From an uncultured Ileibacterium sp. (GTDB lineage: Bacteria > Bacillota > Clostridia > Peptostreptococcales > Anaerovoracaceae): a DNA stretch of 41,306 nt. The DNA lies in NCBI GenBank assembly GCA_902488835.1, contig CABTXQ010000008.1:1-41306 (forward strand), read 5' to 3'. Each line of letters starts with the position of its first letter. Position 1 is the stretch's first letter. The notes beneath the pieces were generated by a model, which was given only the letters and a program-made list of their open reading frames with translations, had not been told where the DNA came from and searched no databases. The translations under genes were made by a program, and so were the position numbers. Shown in pieces: positions 33,291 to 41,306 of the stretch.

Positions 33291-33587
33291 ATGTTATTTA
33301 GAAAAAAGGGAAATGTGAATGAAACGGAAGTGCAGAAAGTCCAGAGGGGATTTAAGGCAGGATTTTTTGCCGGGATTATTGCCTCTGCCGTCATTTTGAC
33401 ATTTAAGATGATATACAAACAGCCTTGGACTGATGCATTTGTCGGAATTGCTGCAGTTTATGTCGGACAAAACTTCTATGAATGGTATAGAGACCGCACA
33501 AAGAAAGATAAGCTTTTATATGCGGCTATATATTTATTTTTTACAATATTAATGATCGTTACGTATTACGTCGATATATCAAAGTAA
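33291..33587 (+). CDS. Small membrane protein, three likely TM helices
   Basis: A 98-residue protein starting at the ATG at 33291, preceded by GAGG at 33281-33284; an ATG at 33285 and a TTG at 33279 are in frame but less well placed. Hydrophobic segments lie at about 21-39, 46-60 and 75-95, with the lysine-rich N-terminus probably cytoplasmic. It begins 16 bp after the glutamate synthase-like gene and probably shares its mRNA. I do not recognise a function. Confidence 0.65.
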   Translation: MLFRKKGNVNETEVQKVQRGFKAGFFAGIIASAVILTFKMIYKQPWTDAFVGIAAVYVGQNFYEWYRDRTKKDKLLYAAIYLFFTILMIVTYYVDISK

Positions 33588-33601
33588 TATGATAGATATT
33601 G

Positions 33602-33630
33602 TTGATTTTATATTACGACTTTGGTAGAAT
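33602..33630 (+). promoter_or_regulatory. Promoter of the AGCS symporter gene
   Basis: TTGATT (33602-33607) and TAGAAT (33625-33630) are separated by 17 bp, 62 bp before the start at 33693. Confidence 0.55.
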
Positions 33631-33692
33631 AACAACGCTTATTTGTGAAAAATGAGAATAAACTTACGAAAATATTAGGAGGAAATTACAAT

Positions 33693-35120
33693 ATGGAAGC
33701 AATAGACAGTGTGGTTCTAGCAATAAGCAATGTATTGTACAAGCCGTTTATAGTACCTCTATTTCTTATTGTTGCAGGTATTTACTTTTCAATAAGGACA
33801 GGATGGATACAGGTTAGGCTATTTAAGGAAAGCATTAATGTAGTAAAGGAGAAGCCTGTAAATGAAGGCGGAGTATCTTCTTTTGGTGCATTGATGGTAT
33901 CTACAGCTTCAAGAGTTGGAACGGGAAATATTATAGGTGTTTCTACTGCTATAATCTGTGGAGGTGCCGGCGCAATATTTTGGATGTGGATTACAGCATT
34001 TATAGGTGGTGCAACAGCATTTATCGAGTCCACCCTTGCACAGATTTATAAGAAGAGGGATCCTGACGGAAATTCATATGGTGGACCTTCGTTTTATATG
34101 AGAGATGCACTTAATGCAAAATGGCTTGGAGTAATATTCTCAATACTTATTGTTTTTACATATGCAGTTGGATATAACATGCTTGCTGCATACAACTTGC
34201 AGTCAACATTTGCAGCATTTAAGTTCTATAATACCAAGACTCCTTATATCATTGGAATTATTCTAGCTATATTATTCGGAGTAATTATACTCGGAGGAGC
34301 TAAGAGACTTATCAATGCAACAGGTGTACTTGTTCCTGTTATGGGTGTAATTTATGTAATAATTTCAATTGTTGTACTTCTTATGAATATCAGAAACATA
34401 CCTTCAATGTTTGCTGAGATATTCAAGAGTGCATTTGATTTTAAGGCAATATTTGGAGGATTCGCGGGTTCTTGTCTGATGTTCGGACTAAAGAGAGGTC
34501 TTTATTCTAACGAAGCCGGCATGGGTTCCGCACCTAATGCCGCAGCAAGAGCTGACATTCATCATCCTGCAAAGCAAGGGCTTGTACAGATGTTATCTGT
34601 ATTTATTGATACATTGCTCATTTGTTCAGCTACAGCGTTGATGTGCCTTAGCACTAATGTTGATCCTATCAAATACCTTGCTGCAGATGGTAGTGCTAAT
34701 GCCGCAGGATATGTTCAGAATTCAATAGGTTCAACGCTTGGAGGGTTTGGTCCTATATTTATAGCAGTTTCGATGTCATTATTTGCGTTCACTACATTGA
34801 TAGGTAACTATTCATATTGTGAAGGTAATATTGCTTTCATATTGGGAAGAGATATGTCAAAGACAGGCACATTGATTTTTAGACTATTTGCTACATTGCT
34901 GATATTCCTCGGCTCAATAGCAAGTGCTGGTCTTGTATGGGACCTAGCAGACATGTGCCAGGGACTAATGGTTATAACCAATATTCCTTCAATACTCATC
35001 TTAGGAGGCATTGCAATAAAGTGTCTTAAGGACTATGAAAGACAAAAGGCGGAAGGCCTTAGTCCTGAATTCCTAGCTAAGAATATAAATCTAAAGCAAA
35101 AGACAGATTACTGGAATTAA
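33693..35120 (+). CDS. AGCS family sodium:alanine/glycine symporter
   Basis: A 475-residue, about 11-helix transporter importing alanine or glycine with Na+ or H+. Family-typical segments are FGALMVSTASRVGTGNIIGV, IFWMWITAFIGGATAFIESTLAQIYK, GGPSFYMRDAL and FGLKRGLYSNEAGMGSAPNAAA. I choose the ATG at 33693, after AGGAGG at 33677-33682, over an upstream GTG at 33645. Followed by a strong terminator. Confidence 0.92.
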   Translation: MEAIDSVVLAISNVLYKPFIVPLFLIVAGIYFSIRTGWIQVRLFKESINVVKEKPVNEGGVSSFGALMVSTASRVGTGNIIGVSTAIICGGAGAIFWMWITAFIGGATAFIESTLAQIYKKRDPDGNSYGGPSFYMRDALNAKWLGVIFSILIVFTYAVGYNMLAAYNLQSTFAAFKFYNTKTPYIIGIILAILFGVIILGGAKRLINATGVLVPVMGVIYVIISIVVLLMNIRNIPSMFAEIFKSAFDFKAIFGGFAGSCLMFGLKRGLYSNEAGMGSAPNAAARADIHHPAKQGLVQMLSVFIDTLLICSATALMCLSTNVDPIKYLAADGSANAAGYVQNSIGSTLGGFGPIFIAVSMSLFAFTTLIGNYSYCEGNIAFILGRDMSKTGTLIFRLFATLLIFLGSIASAGLVWDLADMCQGLMVITNIPSILILGGIAIKCLKDYERQKAEGLSPEFLAKNINLKQKTDYWN

Positions 35121-35135
35121 TATTAATATTGTTTT

Positions 35136-35173
35136 GAGGCAAGCTTAATTAATATAAGCTTGTCTCTTTTTTT
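35136..35173 (+). terminator. Terminator after the AGCS gene
   Basis: GAGGCAAGCTT (35136-35146) pairs with AAGCTTGTCTC (35156-35166) over 11 bp with one G-U pair, followed by seven T. Confidence 0.88.
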
Positions 35174-35216
35174 AACTTAAATTTGTATAATGATATTAAA
35201 GGAAGGAGTTAAATGC

Positions 35217-35726
35217 ATGCTTAACATAGTTCTTTTGGAACCTGAGATACCATATAATACGGGAAACATTGGTAGAACATGTGTTACAACGGGTTCAAGC
35301 CTTCACCTTATAAAACCACTTGGATTTGACGTAGATGAGAAGGCAGTCAGAAGGGCAGGCCTAGACTACTGGAAGCATATAGATTTGCATATTTATGAAA
35401 ATTATAGAGATTTTCTAAAGAAAAATAATAATCCTAAGGTCGTAATGGCAACAACTAAAGCGAGAAAAACATATTCTGATTATATTTTTGACAGTGATGA
35501 ATTCATTATGTTCGGTAAAGAAAGCGGAGGAATCCCTGAAGAATTATTAGTCGAAAATGAGGAAAACTGTGTTAGAATACCGATGATAAAAGGTGAAAGA
35601 TCTCTTAATCTATCAAATTCTGTCTCAATTATTCTATATGAGGCCCTTAGACAGAACAAATTCCATATGCTTGAAGAGGGTGGCAATCTTCATAGGCTTT
35701 CTTGGAGAAAGAAAGATTCTAATTAA
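35217..35726 (+). CDS. trmL: tRNA (cytidine(34)-2'-O)-methyltransferase TrmL
   Basis: A 169-residue SPOUT methyltransferase that 2'-O-methylates the wobble position of tRNA-Leu. Motifs: the N-terminal NIVLLEPEIPYNTGNIGRTC, FGKESGGIPEEL and RIPMIKGERSLNLSNSVSIILYEALRQ. I choose the ATG at 35217 (GGAAGGAG at 35201-35208). TATAAT at 35186-35191 offers a -10. Its 3' end overlaps the convergent tetR by 8 bp. Confidence 0.93.
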   Translation: MLNIVLLEPEIPYNTGNIGRTCVTTGSSLHLIKPLGFDVDEKAVRRAGLDYWKHIDLHIYENYRDFLKKNNNPKVVMATTKARKTYSDYIFDSDEFIMFGKESGGIPEELLVENEENCVRIPMIKGERSLNLSNSVSIILYEALRQNKFHMLEEGGNLHRLSWRKKDSN

Positions 35727-36336
35727 CTGCATCTTCTACTATCAGCTTTATACAATTAAAAAGGTATGGTTTGTATTCCGCAAAACTTACGGGTTCTTCA
35801 TGCAAAATCACATTGTAACATGTGGAATTTATCAGCTCTATAACCGTAAATATCATTAAATCAAAATTCTTTTCAAATACAATTCCATCATTCTTTAGCA
35901 TAGAAAGAATATAAGTTCTAAAATCAACAGGCTCGCTTTTATCTGTACTAAATAAAGGAAGGGATATCATTCCCCAACTTAAATTTTTTGATATATATTT
36001 TAAGAGAGATATATCTTTTGATAGTGTTGTAATAATATAATCTGTAACAAATATTATTTTATCAGAGGCAGAAAGATCTTTATCGGAATTATTACAATGA
36101 TCATTAAGCATTTTTATTGCATCACTAAGGATTTCGGAAGACTTTTGTGCAATTAGTATGTTCCTTATTTCTTCCTTATCTTTAAAATACAGATAAAATG
36201 TTCCTTTACCTACATTAGCCTTCTTAGCAATCATATGTATGGTTGTATTTGATACGCCCTTTGTTGTAAATAATTCATAGGAAGCATTCAGCAGGTCAGT
36301 TCTTTTCTTTTCTTTATTAATATCAACCTTTTTCAT
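35719..36336 (-). CDS. TetR family transcriptional regulator
   Basis: A 205-residue regulator with the TetR N-terminal helix-turn-helix (RTDLLNASYELFTTKGVSNTTIHMIAKKANVGKGTFYLYFKDKEEI at about 12-57, described here by its positions) and a ligand-binding C-terminal part. Divergent from the MMPL transporter operon, with three matching dyads in the shared promoter region, it most likely represses that operon and itself until an inducer binds. Confidence 0.92.
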   Translation of the reverse strand: MKKVDINKEKKRTDLLNASYELFTTKGVSNTTIHMIAKKANVGKGTFYLYFKDKEEIRNILIAQKSSEILSDAIKMLNDHCNNSDKDLSASDKIIFVTDYIITTLSKDISLLKYISKNLSWGMISLPLFSTDKSEPVDFRTYILSMLKNDGIVFEKNFDLMIFTVIELINSTCYNVILHEEPVSFAEYKPYLFNCIKLIVEDAVN

Positions 36337-36380
36337 AATATAAACCTCACAATAAATCTTTCAGCATAACGGTATCATAA

Positions 36381-36474
36381 AAATTGACTATAAGTCAATT
36401 TATTTTTTGAAAGATATTGACTGAGGGTCAGTTTTGTGCTAAATTATTCAAGTGAATTTCTGACGAGCAGTCAG
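36381..36474. promoter_or_regulatory. Three TetR-operator-like dyads and MMPL promoter
   Basis: Three related dyads with the pattern YTGAC-N5-GTCAR: TTGACTATAAGTCAA (36384-36398, extended to a 9-bp-arm perfect palindrome at 36381-36401), TTGACTGAGGGTCAG (36417-36431) and CTGACGAGCAGTCAG (36460-36474). Dyad centres are 33 and 43 bp apart. The second overlaps a -35 TTGACT (36417-36422), with TAAATT (36440-36445) as -10 at 17 bp, so binding would block the polymerase. The third lies 15-29 bp past the -10, inside the probable leader. The first faces tetR. Confidence 0.75.
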
Positions 36475-36494
36475 TTTTACGGAGGTTTCTTTAT

Positions 36495-38609
36495 ATGAAA
36501 ATTGGCAACAAGGTAGTTAAACACAGAAGGACGATTTTGATTATTGCAATCCTTCTTTTAATTCCATCTTTTTTTGGATATAAGAATACAAAAATTAATT
36601 ATGATATGTTGACTTATTTACCGGACAAAATGGATATTGTTAAAGGGCAGGATATTTTGCTAAATGATTTTGGTAAAGGAGGATTTTCTATTGTTGTTCT
36701 TGAAAATATGAAGAGCAATGATGTTAATAAATTTCGGAATGAGGTTGAAAAGGTTAAGCATGTCAAGGAAGTAACGGATATTCAAGATGTGTATAATCCG
36801 AATATGCCAAAAGATATGCTACCAACTAAAGTTAGGGATAATATTAATAATGAAAATGCATCATTATTGGTAGTTTTCTTTGATACTTCAACATCTGATG
36901 AGGAAACATTAAATGCAGTGTCAGAAATTAGAAAAATAGGAAATAAAGATACTCATGTTGCAGGTCTTTCATCATTAGTGCTTGATTTAAAAAACATATG
37001 TGAAGAGGAAGAACCTAAATATGTTCTTGTAGCTGTATTGCTTTCGCTGGCCGCAATGATGTTATTACTTGATTCATATGTTGCACCTATTTTATTCTTG
37101 CTTAGCATAGGAGCAGCAATAATGTACAACCTTGGTACAAATATTTTTCTTGGTGAGATATCGTATATCACAAAGGCAATAGCAGCAGTACTACAACTTG
37201 GAGTTACTATGGATTATTCAATCTTTTTATGGCATAGCTACACAGATAAGATTGATTTGGGATTAAATAATGAAGAGGCGATGGCTAATGCTATTGATGA
37301 TACATTGATATCTGTAACAGGAAGTTCAATAACGACCGTTTCAGGATTCCTTGCCCTATGTTTTATGACTTATACAATGGGAAAAGACCTTGGAATAGTA
37401 ATGGCAAAAGGTGTAATACTAGGAGTAATTTCAAGTCTGACAATTTTGCCGGTATTGATACTTAAGTTTAAAAACGTACTAAAAAATACCATGCATAGGT
37501 CAATCATTCCCGATACACATAAACTTGCACATGGCTTAACGAGTCGCTATGTAATTTATATAATTATATTTTTCATTCTGCTCTTTCCTGCAATTTATGG
37601 ATATAACCACCAGAATGTTATTTATGATTTTAATCATATGCTTTCAAACAGCAAAAGTACTTTATCTGAAAGCAAGACCAGATTTATCACAGCTAATGAA
37701 AAATTAAGCGATGATTATAATATATCAACATCGTATTTGGTTATAGCTGATGAAAATATGTCTGCTAGGGACGGTGAGGCGATGGTCAATCAAATTGAGG
37801 ATCTGGAAGGAATCGTCAATGTTCTTGGAATGGACAAGTTTGTTGGAACTTCAGTTCCAAAAGAGATGATTCCTAAATCTATTAAGGATTCTGTTCAATC
37901 AAAGGGGCATCAACTTATAATGATAAATTCCAAATATAAGGTTTCTACAGATGAATGCAATAAACAAATAGATAATGTAAAAAATATTGTAAAAAGATAT
38001 GATAATAAGGCAAAAGTTATAGGTGAGGGTCCAGCAACACAGGAATTAATCAGGCTTACAGATAAAGATTTTAAGGTTGTCACATGGATTTCCATAGCTA
38101 TGGTATTCGTAATAATTCTTCTTGTGCTCAAATCCGCAACACTTCCTATTATTCTTATATCAGTAATAGAATTTGCGATTGCAATAAATCTTGGTATTCC
38201 GGGATTTACGAAGTTGGAATTACCGTTTATAGTACCTATTTGCATAAGCACAATACAACTTGGATCAACTGTAGACTATGCAATTTTAATGTCGACAAAA
38301 TATAAAACTGAAAGGATGAAAAAGAGCAATAAAAGAGAAGCAATTATTGAAGCTGCACAGAGTTCAATACCATCTATCATAGTAAGTGCTCTTGGATTTT
38401 TTACCGCTACAATAGGAGTTGCTATTTATTCAAACGTCGAAATAATAAGTGTAATGTGTAATCTTATGGCAAGAGGAGCAATAATAAGTATGCTAACTGT
38501 TATATTGGTACTACCATCATTCCTTATGCTATTCGATAATTTAATTTGTAAGACAACGAAGGGGCTTAGAGTGTCTGACTTAAATATAAAAAGGGGAGCA
38601 AATATATGA
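36495..38609 (+). CDS. MMPL/RND superfamily transporter
   Basis: A 704-residue membrane protein with two repeats of a membrane helix, a large extracellular loop (about 35-170 and 375-525) and five or more helices with the RND/MMPL conserved GVTMDYSIFLWHSY and QLGSTVDYAILMSTKY segments. It probably moves hydrophobic compounds across the membrane using the proton gradient. GGAGG at 36481-36485 marks the start. It overlaps the next gene by ATGA and is controlled, by inference, by the adjacent TetR. Confidence 0.92.
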   Translation: MKIGNKVVKHRRTILIIAILLLIPSFFGYKNTKINYDMLTYLPDKMDIVKGQDILLNDFGKGGFSIVVLENMKSNDVNKFRNEVEKVKHVKEVTDIQDVYNPNMPKDMLPTKVRDNINNENASLLVVFFDTSTSDEETLNAVSEIRKIGNKDTHVAGLSSLVLDLKNICEEEEPKYVLVAVLLSLAAMMLLLDSYVAPILFLLSIGAAIMYNLGTNIFLGEISYITKAIAAVLQLGVTMDYSIFLWHSYTDKIDLGLNNEEAMANAIDDTLISVTGSSITTVSGFLALCFMTYTMGKDLGIVMAKGVILGVISSLTILPVLILKFKNVLKNTMHRSIIPDTHKLAHGLTSRYVIYIIIFFILLFPAIYGYNHQNVIYDFNHMLSNSKSTLSESKTRFITANEKLSDDYNISTSYLVIADENMSARDGEAMVNQIEDLEGIVNVLGMDKFVGTSVPKEMIPKSIKDSVQSKGHQLIMINSKYKVSTDECNKQIDNVKNIVKRYDNKAKVIGEGPATQELIRLTDKDFKVVTWISIAMVFVIILLVLKSATLPIILISVIEFAIAINLGIPGFTKLELPFIVPICISTIQLGSTVDYAILMSTKYKTERMKKSNKREAIIEAAQSSIPSIIVSALGFFTATIGVAIYSNVEIISVMCNLMARGAIISMLTVILVLPSFLMLFDNLICKTTKGLRVSDLNIKRGANI

Positions 38610-40711
38610 AAAACTTATTAAACAATAAAGAGAGCAATCAAAAAAGAATTATGGCTATAATGTCAGCTGCATTAATTGTATGCATGATGTTTGTGAGCAT
38701 TGCAGGTAACAATATTTCTTCAGCTGATACAAAATTAAAAAAAGATGTTAAGAATACTGAGAAAGAAATAGCTAAAGTATATCCTGATGTACTTAAATCA
38801 AACGGAAATAGCAAAGATAAGGTTGAAACAACATACGTTATTATGGACGCTGACGGAAAAAATCAGGACGTAATTGTAACAGAGAAGCTTTCAAACAATA
38901 AAAATGAAAAGGAGTTGAATGATTTTTCAAGTCTTGAAAATATTGAAAATACATCAGGAAATGAAAAGTTTACAAAGAATGGAAATAATATTTCTTGGAA
39001 AGCAGATGGCAATAAAATAGAATACAAGGGAAATACAAGAGAAGAATTGCCGGTAAAAGTAAAGGTATCATACTATCTTAACGGGGAAGAAAAATCGGCA
39101 AAGGAAATTGCAGGAAAGTCAGGAAATGTAAAAATTCGTTTCGATTATGAGGTAATAAATAAAAATTCAATAGATGGTAAAATATACGATCATCCATATA
39201 CAATGATGAGCGGTTTGGTTTTAAAAAATGAAGATTTTAGCGATGTAAATGTAACTAATGGTAAGGCAATAGATGATGGAAGTAAAACTGTAGCACTTGG
39301 AGTAGCTTTTCCTTCAATGGAAAAAAATCTTGGAATAAATAATTTGAATCTTTCCATCCCATCATATGTAGAGGTGTCAGCATATACAGATAATTTCAAT
39401 ATAATGGGAACTTATAGCGTTGCTATTTCCGGGGAATTCAATGATATTGATGAAAATTATTCCGGAGATATTGATAGTAAAATAAATATGCTAAAGGATA
39501 ATTTAAATAAGCTTTCAGATTCTTCGAAGCAAATTTTGCAAGGTTCGGAGAAGCTGTCAGAAGGAGGCAATAAACTAAATGAAGGAGTAAGCAGTCTTTC
39601 TATTGGAGCAAATAATATTGATCAGGGCTTCGGAGAAGCATTGTCAGGAGCAAAAGCTCTTAATGAAGGACTAAAGAATTTAAGCCAAAATAGTAAAAAA
39701 ATAAATGACGGTATGAGCATGCTCGAAACTTCAATATTTGATGATGCAACAAATCAGATTAGAGAAAAACTTAAAGATAATGAGATAAGTTTGACACCTG
39801 AAACATATATTCAAGTCATTCAGGGAATTTCAGACAATGCACTTAAATTATCTGAAAAAAAACTTAGGGATGAATTAAAATCAAAAGGAATTACAAATCT
39901 TGACCTTCAAAATCAAATTCTATCTGTTGCATATAACATATTGATGACAGAAAATAAATTTGAAGCAAATAATGATGATATTAGGGAAGCAATAATAGAA
40001 GCTGGCAAAATTGCAAAGCATGCTCAATATGTAAAAACAGCTGTTGAGAAAAATAAAGAAAAAGCAATTAATGTTTTGGTTTCTAAAGGCTATTCAAAGG
40101 ATGATATCAATGAAGAAATAATTGCAGTTACATCGACAGCCATAGAACTAGCAAATGGAAATGTTGATATGATTGAGTCAAAGAATTCAGAAGCCATAGA
40201 ATATGTTAAGGATGCTTCAACATTTGTAAATGGGGGAATAAATTCGGTTGAAAATGTAAGAAAACTCGCATCGATCGCAGTTGGGAAAGAGACTCCAAAA
40301 AAATTAAATGATTTGAAAGATAATCTTGATCGTTTTGAATCCCTTAAAGCAGGTATTAAAGAATATACAAGTGGAGTAGATACTATAGCAGCAGGTAGCG
40401 ATAAACTGTTAATCGGAATGATTGAACTTAATAACGGTATTGAGAAACTTAATGAGGCTTCGTCAAAATTATCTAGTGGATCAGACGACCTAAAAAATGG
40501 TATAAATAAATTAAAAGACAGTATTAATAAGTTTGATTCCGAGGGAATATCCAAATTTACAGAGTCACTTAGCAAAAGTGATATCGTCGAAATATCAAAT
40601 AATATAAAGGGCATAAAAGAGGCATCAAAAAACCAAGTATTTATAGGCGGCAAACTTGATTCAATGTCAGGTGAAAGCAGAATAATTTTCAAAACAGAGG
40701 AAATTAATTAA
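38606..40711 (+). CDS. Secreted heptad-repeat protein (YhgE/Pip-like extracellular part)
   Basis: A 701-residue protein with a signal sequence (hydrophobic at about 16-34), an N-terminal beta-like region, and a long helical region with the XXXLXXG-type heptads (for example GSEKLSEGGNKLNEGVSSL and LNEGLKNLSQNSKKIND; again ELNNGIEKLNEASSKLSSGSDDLKNGINKL near the end). YhgE/Pip proteins carry such heptads, but here no C-terminal membrane helices or LPXTG motif exist. Overlapping the MMPL gene by 4 bp, it may be a periplasm-facing partner. Confidence 0.75.
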   Translation: MKNLLNNKESNQKRIMAIMSAALIVCMMFVSIAGNNISSADTKLKKDVKNTEKEIAKVYPDVLKSNGNSKDKVETTYVIMDADGKNQDVIVTEKLSNNKNEKELNDFSSLENIENTSGNEKFTKNGNNISWKADGNKIEYKGNTREELPVKVKVSYYLNGEEKSAKEIAGKSGNVKIRFDYEVINKNSIDGKIYDHPYTMMSGLVLKNEDFSDVNVTNGKAIDDGSKTVALGVAFPSMEKNLGINNLNLSIPSYVEVSAYTDNFNIMGTYSVAISGEFNDIDENYSGDIDSKINMLKDNLNKLSDSSKQILQGSEKLSEGGNKLNEGVSSLSIGANNIDQGFGEALSGAKALNEGLKNLSQNSKKINDGMSMLETSIFDDATNQIREKLKDNEISLTPETYIQVIQGISDNALKLSEKKLRDELKSKGITNLDLQNQILSVAYNILMTENKFEANNDDIREAIIEAGKIAKHAQYVKTAVEKNKEKAINVLVSKGYSKDDINEEIIAVTSTAIELANGNVDMIESKNSEAIEYVKDASTFVNGGINSVENVRKLASIAVGKETPKKLNDLKDNLDRFESLKAGIKEYTSGVDTIAAGSDKLLIGMIELNNGIEKLNEASSKLSSGSDDLKNGINKLKDSINKFDSEGISKFTESLSKSDIVEISNNIKGIKEASKNQVFIGGKLDSMSGESRIIFKTEEIN

Positions 40712-40723
40712 TATAAAATAATG

Positions 40724-40766
40724 CCTCCAAATGTTTTGACTAGTATTTTAACATTTGGAGGTTTTT
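40724..40766. terminator. Terminator after the MMPL operon
   Basis: A perfect 12-bp stem, CCTCCAAATGTT (40724-40735) and AACATTTGGAGG (40750-40761), followed by five T. On the - strand the stem is followed by an A/T-rich tract, so it may also stop the converging ybjQ transcript. Confidence 0.88.
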
Positions 40767-40794
40767 ATATATAATATGTCTTTCAATCTAATTT

Positions 40795-41106
40795 TTATTT
40801 GAACTTAACAGCTGTACCGTATACCATTACTTCAGCAGCACCCTGCATTATGGCAGAAGATGAATAACGTATTGATACAATTGCATCAGCACCTAATTCA
40901 CTAGCATCCTGTAGCATTCTATCTGTTGCAAGCGTTCTTGCATTCATCATCATTTCGTTGTATTTCTTAACTTCACCTCCAACAAGGGTCTTAAAACCTG
41001 CACCGATATCTTTGATCGCATTAACTGTTTGTACCGTACTTCCTGAAACGACACCAAGTACATCAAAATCTTTACCGGAAATAGACTCAGTAGTTGTAAT
41101 TATCAT
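40795..41106 (-). CDS. YbjQ-family putative heavy-metal-binding protein
   Basis: A 103-residue protein of the UPF0145/YbjQ family, with the core GVVSGSTV, a long helix with RTLATDRMLQDASELGADAIVSIRY, and the final MVYGTAVKF. Members form ring-like oligomers; the metal-binding role is a family label rather than a shown function. AGAAAGGA precedes the ATG. The 200 bp upstream (41107-41306) are AT-rich and hold no gene. Confidence 0.88.
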   Translation of the reverse strand: MIITTTESISGKDFDVLGVVSGSTVQTVNAIKDIGAGFKTLVGGEVKKYNEMMMNARTLATDRMLQDASELGADAIVSIRYSSSAIMQGAAEVMVYGTAVKFK

Positions 41107-41306
41107 CTTGAAATCCTTTCTATAAATAAAATAGATATAATTTATGTATATATTAAACTATAAATATATGCAAATAATCAATGACATTGAAATAATATTT
41201 TAATAAATAAAAATCCCTTATTTCTTCACAAAAGATGCATATGTTTATCTATACAACTAAAATTTATTATATATAATAAAAAAATGAACAAAAAAATTGA
41301 TGAAAT

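Noticed and set aside
40090..40692. A 200-codon open frame on the - strand
   Set aside because: Antisense to the heptad-repeat protein; the low-complexity repeats create the open frame.

Overview
The window looks like the chromosome of a low-GC, anaerobic Bacillota, most likely a member of the Clostridia. The reasons are AT-rich codon use, strong AGGAGG-type ribosome binding sites, ftsEX with an M23 hydrolase, a rubredoxin-glutamate synthase protein, an Old Yellow Enzyme and an AGCS symporter. I cannot name the species from sequence alone. Almost all genes are on the + strand; only a metallo-beta-lactamase-fold protein, a TetR regulator and a YbjQ protein are on the - strand.

Positions 1 to about 8.9 kb are the right-hand part of an integrative conjugative or mobilizable element that begins outside the window. 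In order it holds a 5'-truncated gene, small membrane and unknown proteins, a type IA topoisomerase (TopB-like), a terminator, and a nested palindrome of about 195 bp. It continues with an OB-fold/SSB-like protein, an unknown protein, a shortened SSB paralogue, a possible PD-(D/E)XK protein and an oriT-like repeat block. It ends with two relaxosome-type proteins, a MobP-type relaxase and an IS30-family DDE transposase 15 bp after the relaxase. No tyrosine or serine integrase is visible. The transposase sits where an ICE recombinase would be expected, so it may be the element's own recombinase.

From 8.9 to 20.6 kb lies a closely packed housekeeping cluster: ftsE, ftsX, an M23 peptidoglycan hydrolase, recJ, an S41 (CtpA-like) protease, a 4'-phosphopantetheinyl transferase, recX, a TcdA-like E1 protein, a metallophosphoesterase, a pyrimidine-nucleoside phosphorylase, a diacylglycerol-kinase-like lipid kinase and a D-Ala-D-Ala carboxypeptidase. 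Many of these overlap or are translationally coupled. The theme is cell wall remodelling at division, with DNA repair and nucleotide or lipid salvage. A tRNA-Ser(CGA) with its own strong promoter follows.

From 20.8 to 35.7 kb is a mixed metabolic and transport stretch: a CPA2 antiporter, a FAD-dependent dehydrogenase, an MFS transporter, a convergent MBL-fold hydrolase, an Old Yellow Enzyme with a flavodoxin-like protein, a response regulator/histidine kinase/ABC transporter operon, a rubredoxin-fused FMN glutamate synthase domain protein, a small membrane protein, an alanine/glycine:cation symporter and TrmL.

From 35.7 kb to the end, a TetR regulator is divergent from an MMPL/RND transporter coupled to a secreted heptad-repeat protein. 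Three related inverted repeats lie in the divergent promoter region. A YbjQ protein closes the window.
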